Source of the DNA: Aquimarina spinulae
GTDB taxonomy: Bacteria; Bacteroidota; Bacteroidia; Flavobacteriales; Flavobacteriaceae
Assembly: GCF_943373825.1 (NCBI RefSeq)
Contig: NZ_CALSBP010000002.1
Location: forward strand, 547,501 to 611,500
Direction of reading: 5' to 3'
Length of the DNA stretch: 64,000 nt
Under the pieces are notes generated by a model. It searched no databases. It was not told the DNA's origin and saw only the letters and a program-made list of their open reading frames with translations. This document shows positions 1-11,111 of this stretch, in pieces. The position numbers and the translations under genes were made by a program. How positions within the stretch are numbered: position 1 is the stretch's first letter; each line of letters begins with the position of its first letter.

Positions 1-1343
<1,343 letters not shown>

Positions 1344-1445
1344 ACTTGCTCTTTTAGTTTTTGCCGATACTAATAAAGTAACTAAATTAGTATCAACCTC
1401 TTTTATGTTCATTAATTGTAAACAATTAATGCTCGTATTTTTAAA

Positions 1446-1463
1446 TCAATATGTCAATGAACG
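1446..1463 (-). promoter_or_regulatory. boxA-like antitermination element before 23S
   Basis: On the minus strand this reads CGTTCATTGACATATTGA, about 100 nt before the 23S 5' end. It resembles the rRNA boxA (E. coli core TGCTCTTTAACA) and matches a second copy before 16S (3725-3744) at nearly every position. The role in NusB/NusE-dependent antitermination is inferred from position and similarity. Confidence 0.6.
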
Positions 1464-1562
1464 TTTTTCTTAATAACAATATAAAATCAATGAATATAAA
1501 GACTATTTCATTTCATGAATCCTGTGCTTTATAATCTATCAATACTTATACCTAAAGAATCG

Positions 1563-1636
1563 TGGAGAATATCGGAGTCGAACCGATGACCTCCTGCGTG
1601 CAAGGCAGGCGCTCTAGCCAGCTGAGCTAATCCCCC
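1563..1636 (-). tRNA. tRNA-Ala (TGC)
   Basis: The minus strand folds as a 74-nt tRNA: acceptor GGGGGAT pairs with ATTCTCC followed by discriminator A, with a D-arm TTAGCTCAGCTGG, anticodon TGC inside CTTGCACG, and T-arm GGTTCGACTCC. CCA is not encoded; the discriminator is followed by CG. It lies in the 16S-23S spacer downstream of tRNA-Ile, the usual Ile-Ala order. Confidence 0.97.
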
Positions 1637-1790
1637 GTATTAGTTGTTAGTTATCAGTTAATAGTTGTTAGAACTTTAACATAACTCCTACTTTCTTAAC
1701 GTGAACGCTAACTCCTAGAATTTCCTTTCAATATAATATGAACTTAGTTTTTAATCCGTAATTCTAAATCATGAATCACTAATTAAAATC

Positions 1791-1808
1791 GTAGTCTCAG
1801 CCAGACTC
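1791..1808 (-). repeat. Duplicated 3' end of tRNA-Ile in the spacer
   Basis: Eighteen bases here match 1853-1870, the 3' end of tRNA-Ile, at 17 of 18 positions. The copy lies 62 bp away in the Ile-Ala spacer and is followed on the plus strand by CCTTCGATAAACTCAGG, which looks like a dispersed intergenic repeat of flavobacteria. It has no other tRNA parts, so it is a fragment and not a gene. Confidence 0.6.
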
Positions 1809-1853
1809 CCTTCGATAAACTCAGGATAAACTTCTTGTCTGTCTTTCGACTTG

Positions 1854-1927
1854 TAGTCTCAGGCAGACTCGAACTGCCGACCTCTACATTATCAGTGTAG
1901 CGCTCTAACCAGCTGAGCTATGAGACT
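1854..1927 (-). tRNA. tRNA-Ile (GAT)
   Basis: The minus strand gives a 74-nt tRNA with acceptor AGTCTCA pairing to TGAGACT plus discriminator A, D-arm TAGCTCAGCTGG, anticodon GAT in CTGATAATG, and T-arm GGCAGTTCGAGTCTGCC. CCA is not encoded. It is the first tRNA after 16S in the operon. Confidence 0.97.
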
Positions 1928-1948
1928 TCTTCATAGTTGTGTGTTGGT

Positions 1949-1986
1949 GGTTAATTGTTGATCGTTGAAACAATCAACTAACAACC
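1949..1986 (-). repeat. Inverted repeat in 16S-tRNA-Ile spacer
   Basis: GGTTAATTGTTGAT (1949-1962) and ATCAACTAACAACC (1973-1986) pair at about 11 of 14 positions around a 10-nt loop. A hairpin between 16S and tRNA-Ile could be a processing signal or simply spacer repeat sequence; the many GTTAGTT and CAACTAAC words in these spacers favour caution. Confidence 0.4.
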
Positions 1987-2091
1987 AAAAACTAACAACT
2001 AAATAATTAATTAACAGCATAAAGACTAAAAACAACTAAGATACATTCCATCGTATCATTTCTTGGTTTCCTTATAAAAGGAAATCTCTAG

Positions 2092-3614
<1,523 letters not shown>

Positions 3615-3724
3615 TTGTCTTTAAATATTATTCAAAACAATACAACGGAATTATAATCGTATCTCAATATGTCTCTAGTCTTTATTCTCTGTATAAACTA
3701 TCTCTAGCTTTATACGCGCTGTCA

Positions 3725-3744
3725 ATCAATATGTCTATGAACTT
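3725..3744 (-). promoter_or_regulatory. boxA-like antitermination element before 16S
   Basis: The minus strand reads AAGTTCATAGACATATTGAT about 110 nt upstream of the 16S 5' end. It closely matches the element before 23S at 1446-1463. A partial relative (TCAATATGTCT) sits at 3664-3674. Function is inferred from similarity to boxA and from the paired positions before both large rRNAs. Confidence 0.6.
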
Positions 3745-3853
3745 CGTTTAATTAATAAAGCAATCTTCATCGCTATTAATTATAGATCGTAAATAAGGAA
3801 TCGAACCCCATAAATGTTAACTAAAACACCCTAAACCATTACTACTGTTTTTT

Positions 3854-3915
3854 ATGAACTTGTGCTGTTTCTCTAAGCGGGTGCAAATATATAACCCCTT
3901 TTATTATTAGCAAAA
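3854..3915 (-). promoter_or_regulatory. rRNA promoter P1 (proximal) with boxA-like GTTCAT
   Basis: On the minus strand a TTTTG (-33; its TTG is 3913-3915) is followed after 21 nt by TATATTTGC (3883-3891), a match to the Bacteroidetes -7 consensus TAnnTTTG. Just downstream, AGTTCAT (3854-3860) resembles the boxA elements. It is the copy nearest 16S and the most diverged of three tandem units. Confidence 0.7.
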
Positions 3916-3969
3916 CTTTTTGTGAATTATTTTTAAAAAAAATCAACCCTACTTAATCCTCTAATCCAA

Positions 3970-4039
3970 TCTCAATGAACATACAAAACAATATCCCGTT
4001 TTGCGGGCGCAAACATACAACCCTTTTTTATTCTGACAA
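3970..4039 (-). promoter_or_regulatory. rRNA promoter P2 with boxA-like GTTCATTGAGA
   Basis: On the minus strand TTG (4037-4039) is separated by exactly 19 nt from TATGTTTGC (4009-4017). The predicted start falls in a small CCCG/CGGG hairpin (complement of 3995-4007). GTTCATTGAGA (3970-3980) follows, matching the boxA-like elements before 16S and 23S. P2 is about 127 bp upstream of P1. Confidence 0.75.
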
Positions 4040-4096
4040 GATTTTTTTAATAAAGTTTTTAAAACTTTTTCTTAACTATAAAACCAAAAACAAACC

Positions 4097-4166
4097 TCTC
4101 AATGAACTCACAAAACATTATCCCGTTTTGCGGGTGCAAACATACAATCCTTTTTCCTTCTATCAA
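4097..4166 (-). promoter_or_regulatory. rRNA promoter P3 (distal) with boxA-like GTTCATTGAGA
   Basis: On the minus strand TTG (4164-4166) lies 19 nt from TATGTTTGC (4136-4144), followed by the same CCCG/CGGG hairpin and by GTTCATTGAGA (4097-4107). The unit is nearly identical to P2 and 127 bp from it, so a promoter-leader unit appears duplicated. Confidence 0.75.
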
Positions 4167-4377
4167 CAAAATTTGGTAACTATTTTGAAACTTTTTTTTA
4201 ACACTCTGATATCACAAACTTTACATGAACATAAAAAGTATAAACAACATTAGAACTCTTCATTAGATAATCATAACTGATATTACAAAAGTACCGCAGA
4301 AACCCAATAAAAATCAACAATACCCTACTCTATACCTCTACTACAATATTAATCTACTAAATTATATCTTATATATA

Positions 4378-4409
4378 TTGTATGGATTTTATTATCGTAT
4401 TATCTTTAC
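4378..4409 (+). promoter_or_regulatory. thrS promoter
   Basis: TTG (4378-4380), a 20-nt spacer, then TATCTTTAC (4401-4409), close to the Bacteroidetes -7 element TAnnTTTG. The predicted transcription start is about 12-14 nt before the thrS ATG, leaving a very short leader. Confidence 0.6.
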
Positions 4410-4427
4410 CCCTTTAATTAGAAAAAG

Positions 4428-6374
4428 ATGATCAAGATTACGTTACCAGATGGTTCGATTAGAGAGTACAATAGCGAAGTTACTGCTATGGATGTTGCAA
4501 AAGATATTAGTGAAGGTTTTGCCAGAAATGTAATTTCTGCAAAATTTAACGGAACTACTATCGAAACCTCCACAAAATTAACCACAGATGGCAACCTAGT
4601 TTTGTTTACATGGAGAGATGATGAAGGTAAAACAGCATTTAGACATTCTACATCTCATGTCCTTGCCCAAGCTCTTGAAGAATTATACCCCGGAGTTAAG
4701 TTATCTATTGGTCCAGCTATAGATAACGGGTTCTATTATGATGTAGATCTGGGAGATCAAGTTATTTCTGAAAAAGATTTTAAAGCAATCGAAGATAAAA
4801 TGCTTGAAATCGCAAGAGGAAAACATGATTTTAAAATGAGGTCTATTTCTAAAGCTGATGCCTTAGCTAAATACAAAGAAGAAAATAATGAGTATAAGGT
4901 AGAATTAATTGAAAACCTAGAAGATGGCACAATAACATTTTGTGATCATGATACTTTTACTGATTTATGCCGAGGAGGACACATCCCTAACACCGGGCTT
5001 ATTAAAGCTGTAAAAATCATGAGTGTTGCAGGTGCATATTGGCGTGGTGATGAGAATAACAAACAATTAACGAGGGTTTACGGAACTTCTTTTCCGAAGC
5101 AAAAAGAGCTAAAAGAATATTTAGAATTACTTGAAGAAGCAAAAAAACGTGATCACAGAAAACTAGGTAAAGAACTTGAGCTTTTTACTTTTTCTCAAAA
5201 AGTTGGTCAGGGATTGCCGCTTTGGCTTCCCAAAGGAGCTGCTTTGCGTGATCGTTTGGAACAGTTTTTGAAAAAAGCACAAAAGAAAGCTGGTTATGAA
5301 ATGGTAGTCACACCACATATTGGTCAGAAAGAATTGTATGTCACTTCTGGTCATTATGCAAAATACGGCGAAGATAGCTTCCAACCTATCAATACTCCTG
5401 CTGAAGGTGAGGAATTCCTACTAAAACCAATGAATTGCCCTCATCATTGTGAGATATATAATAGTGGACCATGGTCGTATAGAGATCTACCTAAACGATA
5501 TGCCGAGTTTGGCACTGTATACAGGTATGAACAAAGTGGAGAGCTTCATGGACTTACTCGTGTAAGAGGTTTTACTCAGGATGATGCTCATATTTTTTGT
5601 ACTCCTGATCAATTAGATCTAGAGTTTAAAAAAGTAATTGATTTGGTTTTATATGTTTTTGGATCTTTAGGTTTTGAAAACTTTACAGCACAAGTATCTG
5701 TAAGAGACTTAGAAAAACCGGATAAATATATTGGAGATGTCGAAAATTGGGAAAAAGCAGAAAATGCCATTATAAATGCTGCAAAAGATAAAGGATTAAA
5801 TTATATAATCGAAAGTGGAGAAGCTGCTTTTTATGGTCCTAAGCTCGATTTTATGGTAAAAGATGCATTAGGAAGAAATTGGCAATTAGGAACCATACAG
5901 GTAGATTATAACCTCCCAGAGCGTTTTGATCTTACATATAAAGGCAGTGATAACGAATTACACAGACCTGTAATGATTCATAGAGCTCCTTTTGGTAGTT
6001 TGGAGAGGTTTATTGCTATCTTGTTAGAACACACAGGAGGTAATTTCCCTCTGTGGCTAATGCCAGAGCAAGCTATTATACTCTCTATCAGTGAGAAATA
6101 TGAAAAATACTCTGAAAAAGTTTTAAATTTGTTAGAAAATGACGAAATTCGCGCCCTTGCTGATCATAGAAATGAAACAATAGGTAAAAAGATTAGAGAG
6201 GCAGAAATGAATAAATTTCCTTATATTATCATTGTAGGGGAACAAGAAGAGAGAGATAACACCATATCGGTTCGAAAACATGGTGGTGAAGATTTAGGAG
6301 CTATATCAATTGAAGAGTTTTCTAAAATAATAAAAGAAGAAATTAATAAAACGCTAAAGCCGTTTAATGGATAA
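4428..6374 (+). CDS. thrS: Threonine--tRNA ligase
   Basis: Charges tRNA-Thr with threonine in the cytosol. The 648-residue length is normal for bacterial ThrRS. An N-terminal TGS domain (1-60) is followed by the editing domain, with HxxxH at His73 and His77 and the CRGGH motif from Cys181. The catalytic core carries the zinc ligand Cys337 (in MNCPHHCE), motif 2 around [17 protein letters not shown] and the [11 protein letters not shown] motif with His518; the C-terminal anticodon-binding domain is present. The ATG follows a promoter by about 20 nt and lacks a Shine-Dalgarno sequence. The gene heads the classical thrS-infC-rpmI-rplT cluster, which joins translation genes. Confidence 0.98.
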   Translation: MIKITLPDGSIREYNSEVTAMDVAKDISEGFARNVISAKFNGTTIETSTKLTTDGNLVLFTWRDDEGKTAFRHSTSHVLAQALEELYPGVKLSIGPAIDNGFYYDVDLGDQVISEKDFKAIEDKMLEIARGKHDFKMRSISKADALAKYKEENNEYKVELIENLEDGTITFCDHDTFTDLCRGGHIPNTGLIKAVKIMSVAGAYWRGDENNKQLTRVYGTSFPKQKELKEYLELLEEAKKRDHRKLGKELELFTFSQKVGQGLPLWLPKGAALRDRLEQFLKKAQKKAGYEMVVTPHIGQKELYVTSGHYAKYGEDSFQPINTPAEGEEFLLKPMNCPHHCEIYNSGPWSYRDLPKRYAEFGTVYRYEQSGELHGLTRVRGFTQDDAHIFCTPDQLDLEFKKVIDLVLYVFGSLGFENFTAQVSVRDLEKPDKYIGDVENWEKAENAIINAAKDKGLNYIIESGEAAFYGPKLDFMVKDALGRNWQLGTIQVDYNLPERFDLTYKGSDNELHRPVMIHRAPFGSLERFIAILLEHTGGNFPLWLMPEQAIILSISEKYEKYSEKVLNLLENDEIRALADHRNETIGKKIREAEMNKFPYIIIVGEQEERDNTISVRKHGGEDLGAISIEEFSKIIKEEINKTLKPFNG

Positions 6375-6408
6375 CGATAAAATTAAGTTTAATTTAAAAT
6401 TTTAAGTC

Positions 6409-6960
6409 ATAGCAATAAGAAGAAGAAGGTCTCAAAAACCACTAAGAGTAATCAAAGAAGATGCACACAGAATCAATCATAAAATTCGTGTTGATGAAGT
6501 GCGTCTTGTGGGTGACAATGTAGAAGTTGGTGTTTACCCAACAAAAAAAGCGCTACAACTTGCTGAGGAGCAAGAACTTGATCTTGTAGAAATTTCGCCT
6601 AAAGCAGTGCCTCCTGTTTGTAAAATAATGGATTATAAGAAATTCCTTTATGAACAGAAGAAAAGAGACAAAGCCTTAAAATCAAAGGCCACTAAGGTTG
6701 TTATTAAAGAAATTAGATTTGGCCCTAACACAGATGAGCATGATTATGAGTTCAAGAAAAAGCATGCTATTAAGTTTTTATCAGAAGGAGCCAAATTAAA
6801 AGCTTATGTCTTTTTTAAAGGACGTTCAATCATATACAAAGATCAAGGTCAAATTCTACTACTTAGGTTAGCGCAAGAACTAGAAGAGTATGGCAAAGTA
6901 GAGCAAATGCCAAAACTTGAAGGTAAACGAATGATTATGTTTATCGCTCCAAAAAAATAA
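6409..6960 (+). CDS. infC: Translation initiation factor IF-3, probable AUA start
   Basis: IF-3 binds the 30S subunit, keeps it apart from 50S and rejects poor start codons. The N-domain ([36 protein letters not shown]) and C-domain ([16 protein letters not shown]) are clear. The first GTG in frame (6499) would delete about 30 conserved N-terminal residues. The frame is open back to a TAA at 6403, and the expected N-terminus (M)AIRRRR is encoded from ATA at 6409; no ATG, GTG or TTG precedes 6499. An unusual start fits known IF-3 autoregulation (E. coli infC uses AUU). The length of 183 residues then matches the family. It lies 34 nt after thrS. Confidence 0.93.
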   Translation: MAIRRRRSQKPLRVIKEDAHRINHKIRVDEVRLVGDNVEVGVYPTKKALQLAEEQELDLVEISPKAVPPVCKIMDYKKFLYEQKKRDKALKSKATKVVIKEIRFGPNTDEHDYEFKKKHAIKFLSEGAKLKAYVFFKGRSIIYKDQGQILLLRLAQELEEYGKVEQMPKLEGKRMIMFIAPKK

Positions 6961-7020
6961 GAAACTCTTGTCAAAAAGAGTTATTAAGATAATAAGTGAG
7001 ATTATAAAAACAAGGATACA

Positions 7021-7218
7021 ATGCCTAAAATGAAAACAAAATCCAGTGCAAAAAAGCGTTTTAAGCTTACCGGTACTGGTAAAATCAAAAGAAAGCACGC
7101 TTTTAAGAGTCATATTTTGACAAAAAAATCTAAAAAGCGTAAGCTTGCTTTAACGCACGCAACATTAGTGCATAAAAGCGATGAAAATAGTATTAAAGAA
7201 CAATTACGTTTAAAGTAA
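7021..7218 (+). CDS. rpmI: 50S ribosomal protein bL35
   Basis: A 65-residue, very basic protein beginning [18 protein letters not shown], the signature of bL35, which sits in the large ribosomal subunit near the exit region. Length and composition are typical. It lies 60 nt after infC and 141 nt before rplT, in the conserved order. The gap to rplT contains a short TCGAT/ATCGA hairpin (around 7322-7334); it might be a leader for ribosomal-protein feedback but no known leader structure was recognised. Confidence 0.97.
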   Translation: MPKMKTKSSAKKRFKLTGTGKIKRKHAFKSHILTKKSKKRKLALTHATLVHKSDENSIKEQLRLK

Positions 7219-7359
7219 TTTTTTTTAATCAGGTTAGAATTAGTATAAACCCAGGAGTTAGGCCTACATAATTTTAGATTAATAATTTTCGAATTAAGAA
7301 ATAAAATTTAAATGATCAAGAGTCGATTATCGACCGCCTACTACTAAAAAATTTAAATT

Positions 7360-7704
7360 ATGCCAAGATCAGTAAATTCAGTTGCAAAAAGAGCTAGAAG
7401 AAAAAAAGTTCTTAAGCAAGCAAAAGGTTATTTCGGACGTCGTAAAAACGTTTGGACAGTAGCAAAAAATGCGGTTGATAAAGCGATGCAATACTCGTAT
7501 AGAGACCGTAAAGCAAAAAAGAGAACTTTCCGTGGATTATGGATTACTCGTATTAATGCGGGTGCCCGTTTACATGGTATGTCTTATTCTCAATTTATGG
7601 GAAAAGTAAAAGCTAATAATATCGAATTAAACCGTAAGGTTCTTGCCGATTTAGCGATGAACAACCCAGAAGCTTTTCAAGCAATTGTAGAAAAAGTAAA
7701 GTAA
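7360..7704 (+). CDS. rplT: 50S ribosomal protein bL20
   Basis: A 114-residue basic protein starting [19 protein letters not shown], with [16 protein letters not shown] near the middle, diagnostic of bL20, an early-assembly large-subunit protein that binds 23S rRNA. The size is standard. It ends the thrS-infC-rpmI-rplT cluster and is followed by a strong intrinsic terminator at 7741-7769. In other bacteria bL20 represses this cluster; nothing in the sequence proves that here. Confidence 0.97.
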   Translation: MPRSVNSVAKRARRKKVLKQAKGYFGRRKNVWTVAKNAVDKAMQYSYRDRKAKKRTFRGLWITRINAGARLHGMSYSQFMGKVKANNIELNRKVLADLAMNNPEAFQAIVEKVK

Positions 7705-7740
7705 TTCTTTTAGTAAAACAATACAATCTCATTTATAAAA

Positions 7741-7769
7741 AATCCTGCTTTTGAAGCAGGATTTTTTTT
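7741..7769 (+). terminator. Intrinsic terminator after rplT
   Basis: AATCCTGCTT pairs with AAGCAGGATT, followed by a run of eight or more T, 37 nt after the rplT stop. Confidence 0.85.
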
Positions 7770-7882
7770 ATCTCTAACATTTACGAAGCGCTGTATTTCA
7801 TCGTCAAAAACAGTATTTAATCCATTAAAAAGAATGTGGATTGGTATTTTTTCATTACTTTTAAGAAAACCGAATAGATATG

Positions 7883-7892
7883 AAAAAAAAAA
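7883..7892 (+). repeat. A10 homopolymer directly after a start codon
   Basis: Ten A follow ATG at 7880-7882. With ten A the ATG reads into a short out-of-frame peptide; with nine it reads MKKKHFLIISVLLL and continues into the signal peptide of the next gene. The tract is therefore a candidate slippage site or an assembly error. Confidence 0.8.
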
Positions 7893-7898
7893 CACTTT

Positions 7899-8288
7899 TT
7901 GATTATATCAGTATTACTTTTAGTGAGTCAGGGATTATTGGCGCAAGATCATAGTGCACATTCTAACCCTAGCGATTTAGGAGCAGAACAAATTTTTGGT
8001 CTTTTAGAAATGCCTTTTCTGGCCATTGCACTTATATTTAGTTTTCTTACGGCTACAAAGTTAAAAGGCGGAAAATTTGGATCGGGAATGACACTACTTG
8101 CTTGGGGGTTTGTAGTTATGGCTCTCGGACATCTTCATATGCAAATTGCTCATATCTTTGGCTATAATATTTTCAAGAATATATTTGGAGATACTTTTGG
8201 CAACTACATTTGGTTTATCGCACTAATTCTTACATGGGGTTTATCGGCATTAGGTTTTTATAAAATATATAAAGCCAGCAAAATATGA
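7899..8288 (+). CDS. Small secreted-leader membrane protein upstream of hybrid kinase, start broken by A10
   Basis: Not a family I recognise. The frame encodes a signal-peptide-like helix (IISVLLLVSQGLLAQ), then DHSAHS and about three hydrophobic segments (about residues 33-52, 61-83, 99-122), with His-rich HLHMQIAHIF between two of them, so it is a small inner-membrane protein. The natural start would be ATG 7880, which gives MKKK, but it is out of frame because of the A10 tract; in the frame used the first possible start is TTG 7899, which removes the positive n-region. An in-frame TGA at 7881 blocks upstream extension. It ends 6 nt before the hybrid kinase, so the two are probably co-transcribed and it could be the kinase's membrane partner; that is inference. 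Confidence 0.7.
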   Translation: MIISVLLLVSQGLLAQDHSAHSNPSDLGAEQIFGLLEMPFLAIALIFSFLTATKLKGGKFGSGMTLLAWGFVVMALGHLHMQIAHIFGYNIFKNIFGDTFGNYIWFIALILTWGLSALGFYKIYKASKI

Positions 8289-8294
8289 CCCTAG

Positions 8295-11060
8295 ATGATC
8301 TTAAAATGGTTTAAAAGAATAACGACCGCTAAGAAAACCAGTCCAAAAAAAAGCCAAGAAGAGCAAGAAATTATTGATCTAATTGATTTTCTTTGGAAAG
8401 AGATCGACATATCCAAAAATACTTCTAATCTAAAAATAAAAGTAAAAGCTTTTAGAGATTTTTCTTATGTAAAAAAAATTGAGTTTTTACCAGAATTATA
8501 CTTATTCCTAGAAGAATATATTACAGAAAAAAATGCAATACGACGGCCTAGTAAACAATTTGTACGTAATCAAATTATAGAACGATATAATTCACTATTC
8601 AAGCATACATCCTTCAAGTTAATATTCGACCCATTAAAAGAGCAAGAATTAATCTTGTGTAAAGTTTTTCTCTCTAACGTATTAGAGAAATCTTCAGAAC
8701 TTATTGGTAGCTATAATGATTCTAAAATTATTTATATCAAAAAATACCTGGATACACCATATAATTTTCGCACTATTGACCTGATCAAGGAGAGAAAAAA
8801 TCTATTAGATTTTTCTAATCAGATTTTTCTTAAAATCAAAAATAGCTTAGGTATAAATGCAATCACCAATATCTATTTACTTATTTATAAAAAACATTTT
8901 CAATCTTATCATTTATTAGATTCATTTACTGCAACGCTAAATGTAATTCCCGAAGAAATCCTTGCTAAGGACCTGATCAACTTTCCTAGTAAACAACAAA
9001 TGCATAAGATGCTGCAGAAACAGCTTTATAGTTTAGAAGAAATTAACGAAAGACTTACCAAAGAAGTTGTAGAAAGAAAAAAAGTAGAGGAAGAATTAAA
9101 ATATAGCGAACATTTAAATACAACCATATTAGAAACGGCAATGGATGGTGTGGTTTTAGTAAATAGCAAAGGAATTGTATTGAATTGGAATAAACAGGCA
9201 GAGAATATACTAGAGCTAAAAAGAGAGGAAACGATTGGATACAGTATCTATTCATTAGTCCCGTATAAACTTAGACAAGAACTAAAAAGAAGTTTTAGTA
9301 ATTATATACAAACCGGAGATGATGAACTGATCAATAAAAGAGTAGAAACCTCTGTAAACAGGAAAAATGGTTCTATTGTATATATAGAACTTACTGTTAT
9401 TGCAATTGAAACCAAAGATGACTATCTTTTCAATGGTTTTTTTAGAGATATCACCAATCGAAAGATTATTGATAACGAAATTAGAGAAGCCAAGGTTATA
9501 GCAGAGAAATCTACTAAAGCAAAGACCGTTTTTTTGTCTAATATGAGTCACGAAATCAGGACTCCTCTTAATGTTATTTTGGGACTTACAGGTATTTTAC
9601 AAAAGAGTGATTTTAGTAATCCCCATATAGATAAAAAAAACCTGGATGGAATTCAGTTTTCTGCCGAAAATCTTTTGATATTAATCAACGACATTCTCGA
9701 TTTCTCTAAAATTGAAGCTGGAAAACTCACATTACACAATACAGATTTTAGCCTTAAAGAATTAATTACTAACATCTCACGTGGTTTTAAAATAAAAGCA
9801 GACGAAAAAGGTTTAAAGTACACCATGCTTATTGATCCTTCTGTACCTAAATTTATTATTGGAGATCAACTTAGGTTAAATCAAATTCTAATCAACCTAA
9901 TAGGTAATGCTATAAAATTTACACAAACTGGTGAGATAACGATACAGGTAAAAACAGAAAAATCAAGCACAGAAGGAATTACTATTAATTTTTCTGTAAA
10001 AGATACAGGAGTTGGTATCCCTAAAGATAAACTTAAGAATATTTTCGAAAGTTTTTACCAGGTACATAAGCCAGGAAAAAATAAAATCGAAGGAACGGGG
10101 CTTGGTCTCTCAATCTCTAAACAACTTATCGAGTTACAAGGAGGAGTACTTAAAGCCGAAAGTAAACCAGGAGCAGGATCAACTTTTGATTTCTCTATTA
10201 CATACGCCAAAAGTAATTTTAGATCTACAGAAATAAATAGGAAACACACTACTATGTCTGAAAACAACCATAACCTATCTGGAGTGACAGTACTGGTAGT
10301 TGAAGACAACAAAATGAACCAGTTTTTTATAAAGCAATTATTCTCTAATTGGCATATAGATGCACATATTGCAGATAATGGAATGATTGCATTAGAAAAA
10401 CTTAAAAACTTCACCTATGATCTAATACTTATGGACATGCATATGCCAGTAATGGATGGCCCCGAAACTACAGAAATCATAAGAAACTCTGATGATGATA
10501 AGATTAACAAAATACCTATAATAGCTTGCTCGGCAGATGTGTTCCCAGAATCAAAAAAGAAAGCAATAGAATCGGGAATGAATTTTTATCTCACTAAACC
10601 ATTAAGCGAACAGGCTCTTGAAGAGATACTATTAAGTATTTTATCTAAAAACATACAAAACGATACCACTACTTCTGTTAGTGCAGATAAACCAACATCT
10701 TCAGAAGTTAAAAAATTCTGTGACCTGTCCTTTCTAAAAAAGACTTTTGATAATGATATCGAAATTATTCAAGGAGTTTTACAAATATTCATTGATGAAA
10801 CTCCAAAAGATTACCAAAAACTAAAACAGGCAATTGAAGAAAAAAATTGGGATATTACGCGAGAAACTGCTCACAAACTTAAATCTAGTTTTAAAACTAT
10901 TGGTTTAAAAAATGAAACAGATATTCTACAAAAAATAGAATATTCATCAAAAGAAAAGTTAGAATTTAGCCTGCTCAAAGAATACTTTATAGAACTAAAT
11001 CAATCCTACTCTAAAATCATCAAAGAAATCAATAAGTACATCCAAGATTTCCCTTCTTAA
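8295..11060 (+). CDS. Soluble hybrid histidine kinase (PAS-HisKA-HATPase-REC-HPt)
   Basis: A 921-residue phosphorelay protein. Residues 1-240 are a helical region I cannot assign, followed by a coiled coil (about 240-270) and a PAS domain (about 270-395, ending in a PAC-like FFRDITNRK). HisKA holds the phospho-acceptor His419 in SNMSHEIRTPLN. HATPase_c has NLIGNAIKFT, DTGVGIP and GTGLGLSI. A receiver follows (about 670-790) with Asp714 in LILMDMHMPVMDG, then an HPt domain with His860 in ETAHKLKSSFK. No membrane segment is visible, so input is cytosolic or comes from the small membrane protein 6 nt upstream. No separate response regulator lies nearby, so the output partner is unknown. Confidence 0.92.
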   Translation: MILKWFKRITTAKKTSPKKSQEEQEIIDLIDFLWKEIDISKNTSNLKIKVKAFRDFSYVKKIEFLPELYLFLEEYITEKNAIRRPSKQFVRNQIIERYNSLFKHTSFKLIFDPLKEQELILCKVFLSNVLEKSSELIGSYNDSKIIYIKKYLDTPYNFRTIDLIKERKNLLDFSNQIFLKIKNSLGINAITNIYLLIYKKHFQSYHLLDSFTATLNVIPEEILAKDLINFPSKQQMHKMLQKQLYSLEEINERLTKEVVERKKVEEELKYSEHLNTTILETAMDGVVLVNSKGIVLNWNKQAENILELKREETIGYSIYSLVPYKLRQELKRSFSNYIQTGDDELINKRVETSVNRKNGSIVYIELTVIAIETKDDYLFNGFFRDITNRKIIDNEIREAKVIAEKSTKAKTVFLSNMSHEIRTPLNVILGLTGILQKSDFSNPHIDKKNLDGIQFSAENLLILINDILDFSKIEAGKLTLHNTDFSLKELITNISRGFKIKADEKGLKYTMLIDPSVPKFIIGDQLRLNQILINLIGNAIKFTQTGEITIQVKTEKSSTEGITINFSVKDTGVGIPKDKLKNIFESFYQVHKPGKNKIEGTGLGLSISKQLIELQGGVLKAESKPGAGSTFDFSITYAKSNFRSTEINRKHTTMSENNHNLSGVTVLVVEDNKMNQFFIKQLFSNWHIDAHIADNGMIALEKLKNFTYDLILMDMHMPVMDGPETTEIIRNSDDDKINKIPIIACSADVFPESKKKAIESGMNFYLTKPLSEQALEEILLSILSKNIQNDTTTSVSADKPTSSEVKKFCDLSFLKKTFDNDIEIIQGVLQIFIDETPKDYQKLKQAIEEKNWDITRETAHKLKSSFKTIGLKNETDILQKIEYSSKEKLEFSLLKEYFIELNQSYSKIIKEINKYIQDFPS

Positions 11061-11098
11061 ATACAGAAAAAAGAAAACACTTTTTTATTCGCTATTAT

Positions 11099-11107
11099 TA
11101 TCTTTGC
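11099..11107 (+). promoter_or_regulatory. -7 element immediately before the RNA methyltransferase start
   Basis: TATCTTTGC matches TAnnTTTG exactly and ends only 4 nt before the ATG at 11112, so the transcript would be leaderless or nearly so. No convincing -33 TTG was found at the expected distance. Confidence 0.5.
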
Positions 11108-11111
11108 GTTT

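Larger units (their letters stand above)
3850..4175. repeat. Tandem promoter-leader repeat, about 127-bp period, three copies
   Basis: The block CTCAATGAAC...CCCGTTTTGCGGG...GCAAACATACAA occurs at 3971 and 4098, with a diverged version around 3854-3910 sharing GCGGGTGCAAATATA and the ATGAAC word. The period is 126-127 bp. A 92-codon open frame at 3975-4253 arises from the repeats and is not a gene. The rest of the 3615-4427 gap holds AT-rich sequence and the thrS promoter. Confidence 0.75.

Noticed and set aside
3975..4253. 92-codon plus-strand open frame
   Set aside because: It is produced by the promoter repeat, is AT-rich and repetitive, and has no start context or homology.
7710..7895. 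61-codon minus-strand open frame
   Set aside because: Part of it is the translated rplT terminator; no homology or promoter.
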